This document shows positions 61,828 through 64,000 of a DNA stretch of 64,000 nucleotides, in pieces. Each line of letters starts with the position of its first letter. Positions within the stretch are counted from its first letter, which is position 1. The position numbers were made by a program, and so were the translations under genes. The notes beneath the pieces were generated by a model. It made no database searches. It had not been told where the DNA came from and saw nothing but the letters and a program-made list of their open reading frames with translations. Location: contig NZ_QGTS01000009.1 of assembly GCF_003182475.1 (NCBI RefSeq), forward strand, positions 186,001 to 250,000, given 5' to 3'. Source of the stretch: Mangrovibacter plantisponsor (GTDB lineage: Bacteria > Pseudomonadota > Gammaproteobacteria > Enterobacterales > Enterobacteriaceae).

Positions 61828-62885
61828 ACAAAGAAACGATCCTGAGCCGTCAGATTTTGACATATATGCTGTCTTTAACATTCGTTATTATTGCAATTGC
61901 CGTACTGGGTTCCTATTTGTTTTACAGTTTCTTGATTGACTATCTTCCGGGAGGGGGAAACGTTGAAAATGAAGACGCTATGACCTTTCTTGATTGGATG
62001 TGGATCTTAATCGCTTCATTAACCAGTCTGGTCGTTTCGCTCTTTTTTACTGTAAAACTATCCGCAAGAATATTAAAACCCTTGAATGATGTAGCGAACA
62101 GCCTGAAACAAATCTCTCAGGGGAACCTTAGCGCAAGAGCGATTAACTGTGGTTCTCAGTTGGGGGAAATGAATAAACTCGTCGATGATTTTAATGAGAT
62201 GGCGGAGAAGTTACAGACGCTGGATGCACAGCGAAATTTATGGAATGCTGCAATCGCTCATGAACTCCGAACACCTGTGACTATTTTGCGGGGCAGGCTT
62301 CAGGGACTGGTTGACGGTGTATTCGAACCAGAACCGCCGCTCTTCAGAAACCTCCTTAAACAAACTGAAGGTCTGACTAACTTAATCGAGGATCTTCGAG
62401 TCGTGAGCACCTCTGGAGGAGCAGGATATTCCTTGATGCTCAGTGAAGTCGATCTTGCGACGCTGATCACCAGTGCGCTTGATACCTTTTTGCCCGACTT
62501 TGAAACAAAACGCTTTAACATAATGACTGAGCTCAGTTGTCAGCGTTGCATCTGCGATCCTTCACGTATTTTTCAGTGTCTGACCGTTCTTTTTGACAAT
62601 GCCTTAAAATATTCCACACCACAGACGCTTTTTGTAAAGAATGGTATTGTAGGAAACGATAATTTTATTATCGTTCAGGACAAAGGACCTGGAATTCCTG
62701 AAGAACTCCAGAAGTCCTTATTCCAGCCTTTTCAGCGAGGAGAATACGCTAAAAATATTAATCCAGAGGGCTGTGGTTTAGGGTTGTCGGTAGTTAAAGC
62801 CATTATGCGTGCCCACGGTGGCGACGTGAGCTATGGTATAACGCAAGAAAATGGTTCACTTTTCAAACTCTCCTGGCCTGTTTAA
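61824..62885 (+). CDS. Sensor histidine kinase, AdeS-like
   Basis: The 353-residue protein has two membrane helices (about 15-38 and 58-78) around a short periplasmic loop, a HAMP region (about 80-132), the H-box AHELRTPVTIL with His146, N-box (DNALKYS), and G-boxes (DKGPGIP, GCGLGLSVVKAI). The small sensor loop is typical of AdeS/BaeS-type efflux sensors. It ends four bases into the convergent TupA-like gene. Confidence 0.88.
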   Translation: MNKETILSRQILTYMLSLTFVIIAIAVLGSYLFYSFLIDYLPGGGNVENEDAMTFLDWMWILIASLTSLVVSLFFTVKLSARILKPLNDVANSLKQISQGNLSARAINCGSQLGEMNKLVDDFNEMAEKLQTLDAQRNLWNAAIAHELRTPVTILRGRLQGLVDGVFEPEPPLFRNLLKQTEGLTNLIEDLRVVSTSGGAGYSLMLSEVDLATLITSALDTFLPDFETKRFNIMTELSCQRCICDPSRIFQCLTVLFDNALKYSTPQTLFVKNGIVGNDNFIIVQDKGPGIPEELQKSLFQPFQRGEYAKNINPEGCGLGLSVVKAIMRAHGGDVSYGITQENGSLFKLSWPV

Positions 62886-63817
62886 GGGCATGAATAAACA
62901 GGCTCGATTGGGCCTGTTTTAGCAAGAGACAGATCCCACATACTGCCGAGTTTGGCGTCCCATATTGCTGGGGTGATTTTAAGTTTGCCTCTTTTCGGAC
63001 TTAATGTTATTTCGCTGAAATAGATATCTTCTCCTTTTAGCATAAGATCGACGCGGCAGTAGTCTATCTCTTTTGCTAACTCCTGGGCAGCAATAACAGA
63101 TTGATGAAAAGATTCTGGTTCATCAACCGGGGATGGCGTATTTGGGTACTCCATCTGAAAGGGTTGTAAATTCCACGATCTGTCATAAACGTTAATGAAT
63201 CCGTTTCCATCACTGTCAGTAAAATCGGCCTCGATAAAACATGCTACACCGTGGAAACAATGAACTCTTAGCATTTCTGGTGTTACCATCTTGTTTTTAT
63301 TGGAAAATATATCCAGATACATTTCGCAGAGAATCACAGGTGGTATATTTTTATACTGCCATTCTCGGGTCGTATAATACATATTCTTTTTAAGCGATAG
63401 TTTTAATTTGTTTTTAGCCAAAATGGGATCAAAATCCGTTCTGTCAGTACATATGACCGTGCTACCACTATCATGATTGCATTTCAAAACAAATTTAGTG
63501 GGTAGTTTGTCGAAATCAATATCATCAACTCTGTTATAAATACCTAATAAAGGATTAAGCTTGATTAATTTCGTCCGCTTCTCAACATACTCTCTGACCA
63601 GAAGTTTATCTGCAAGCATTGTATAAAATGGATCGTGTCTAAATAAAATGCGATGGCAAATTTTTTCATTAAGCGTTACTGGGTTACGCAAGTCCGGATA
63701 TGTTCCAGATATCTTGCTTAGCCTGTCTGCATGAAATGAAATATCATTGGTTAAAATTGTCCTGCTTTTCCTCAACAAATACTCGATATATTTGATGTGA
63801 TGGTTTATGTTATTCAT
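62882..63817 (-). CDS. TupA-like ATP-grasp protein
   Basis: The ATG at 63817 follows a strong AGGAGG site; 311 residues. TupA-type features are LNEKICHRILF, the KFVLKCNHDSGST motif, the ENM-like loop replaced by LILCEMYLD.., and a C-terminal DLMLKGEDIYFSEITLSPKRG. These ATP-grasp proteins add amino acids or glutamate-type groups to cell-surface polysaccharides. It stands alone here, with no glycosyltransferases nearby. Confidence 0.8.
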   Translation of the reverse strand: MNNINHHIKYIEYLLRKSRTILTNDISFHADRLSKISGTYPDLRNPVTLNEKICHRILFRHDPFYTMLADKLLVREYVEKRTKLIKLNPLLGIYNRVDDIDFDKLPTKFVLKCNHDSGSTVICTDRTDFDPILAKNKLKLSLKKNMYYTTREWQYKNIPPVILCEMYLDIFSNKNKMVTPEMLRVHCFHGVACFIEADFTDSDGNGFINVYDRSWNLQPFQMEYPNTPSPVDEPESFHQSVIAAQELAKEIDYCRVDLMLKGEDIYFSEITLSPKRGKLKITPAIWDAKLGSMWDLSLAKTGPIEPVYSCP

Positions 63818-63985
63818 AACACCTCCTGTTCAGAATGAAAATTCTGACAGAAGATTATTGATTTATTTTCAGCAAATTATGGAGAGTATATGGACCGATA
63901 TGCTTCTTTATTAACATAAATTAATCCGGACCATTTTCCGAGCCCTTGCACAAAGCGGACAAGCTAACTGAGCCAAAGGTCCGCC

Positions 63986-64000
63986 ATGAGCGAGAAGCGG
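63986..64000 (+). CDS. Possible IS3-family OrfA start, cut by window end
   Basis: An AAAGGT site precedes ATG 63986 (MSEKR), the usual opening of some IS3-family OrfA proteins. Only five codons are present, so this is a guess. Confidence 0.25.

Overview
The window reads as chromosomal DNA of an enterobacterium (order Enterobacterales; genus not resolved). Pointers are the yjiHG pair, an FNR-type regulator with exact FNR cysteine spacing, chaperone-usher fimbriae, a tRNA-Phe 3' remnant, P4-satellite-like leader sequence and IS3-family fragments. Housekeeping-like stretches alternate with accessory blocks, and the right third is clearly island-like and decayed.

Layout. 1-1825: alpha-E / circularly permuted ATP-grasp pair. 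2014-5701: LysR regulator divergent from yjiH-yjiG-M20 peptidase. 5939-8394: MFS exporter and NicO-type metal transporter. 8504-19497: a minus-strand operon-like cluster with a small double-glycine-leader precursor peptide, a MacA/MacB/outer-membrane-factor export set, five fatty-acid-type enzymes (ketosynthase, MaoC-like dehydratase, acyl carrier protein, ketoreductase, LpxL-like acyltransferase) and a C39-peptidase ABC transporter. My reading is that it makes a processed and probably fatty-acylated peptide; this is the strongest candidate for an undescribed system. 19919-22976: sulfide/persulfide module (CoA-disulfide-reductase-rhodanese fusion, BigR-like repressor, two YeeE/YedE half-transporters). 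22997-25640: small ion channel, LuxR-type and LysR regulators. 26754-34181: a second peptide-export locus with two glycine-zipper microcin-like peptides, a CvaB-like C39 ABC transporter, a CvaA/HlyD-like adaptor, a TolC-like protein and flanking LuxR-type regulators.

34393-45149 is a surface block: a pilin-chaperone-usher-adhesin-second chaperone operon, divergent from a classical autotransporter, followed by an FNR-like regulator with a near-perfect 39-base palindrome just before its start codon. 45567-46456 looks like a P4-like satellite remnant. 46674-50549 is a DeoR-regulated set (HAD phosphatase, MFS transporter, inositol-monophosphatase-like enzyme).

50585-55510 is a scrap yard: tRNA-Phe 3' pieces with 67-bp repeats, IS3-family fragments, an ArdC-like tail, a MobH/TraI-like relaxase fragment, a lipoprotein, a membrane protein and a truncated nucleotidyl-cyclase-like gene. 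From 55597 there is a GNAT acetyltransferase, an RND pump without its adaptor, an ABC membrane domain without an ATPase, an AdeRS-like two-component pair and a TupA-like ATP-grasp protein. The window ends in a possible new IS start.

All functions are read from sequence motifs and remembered families; no searches were run.
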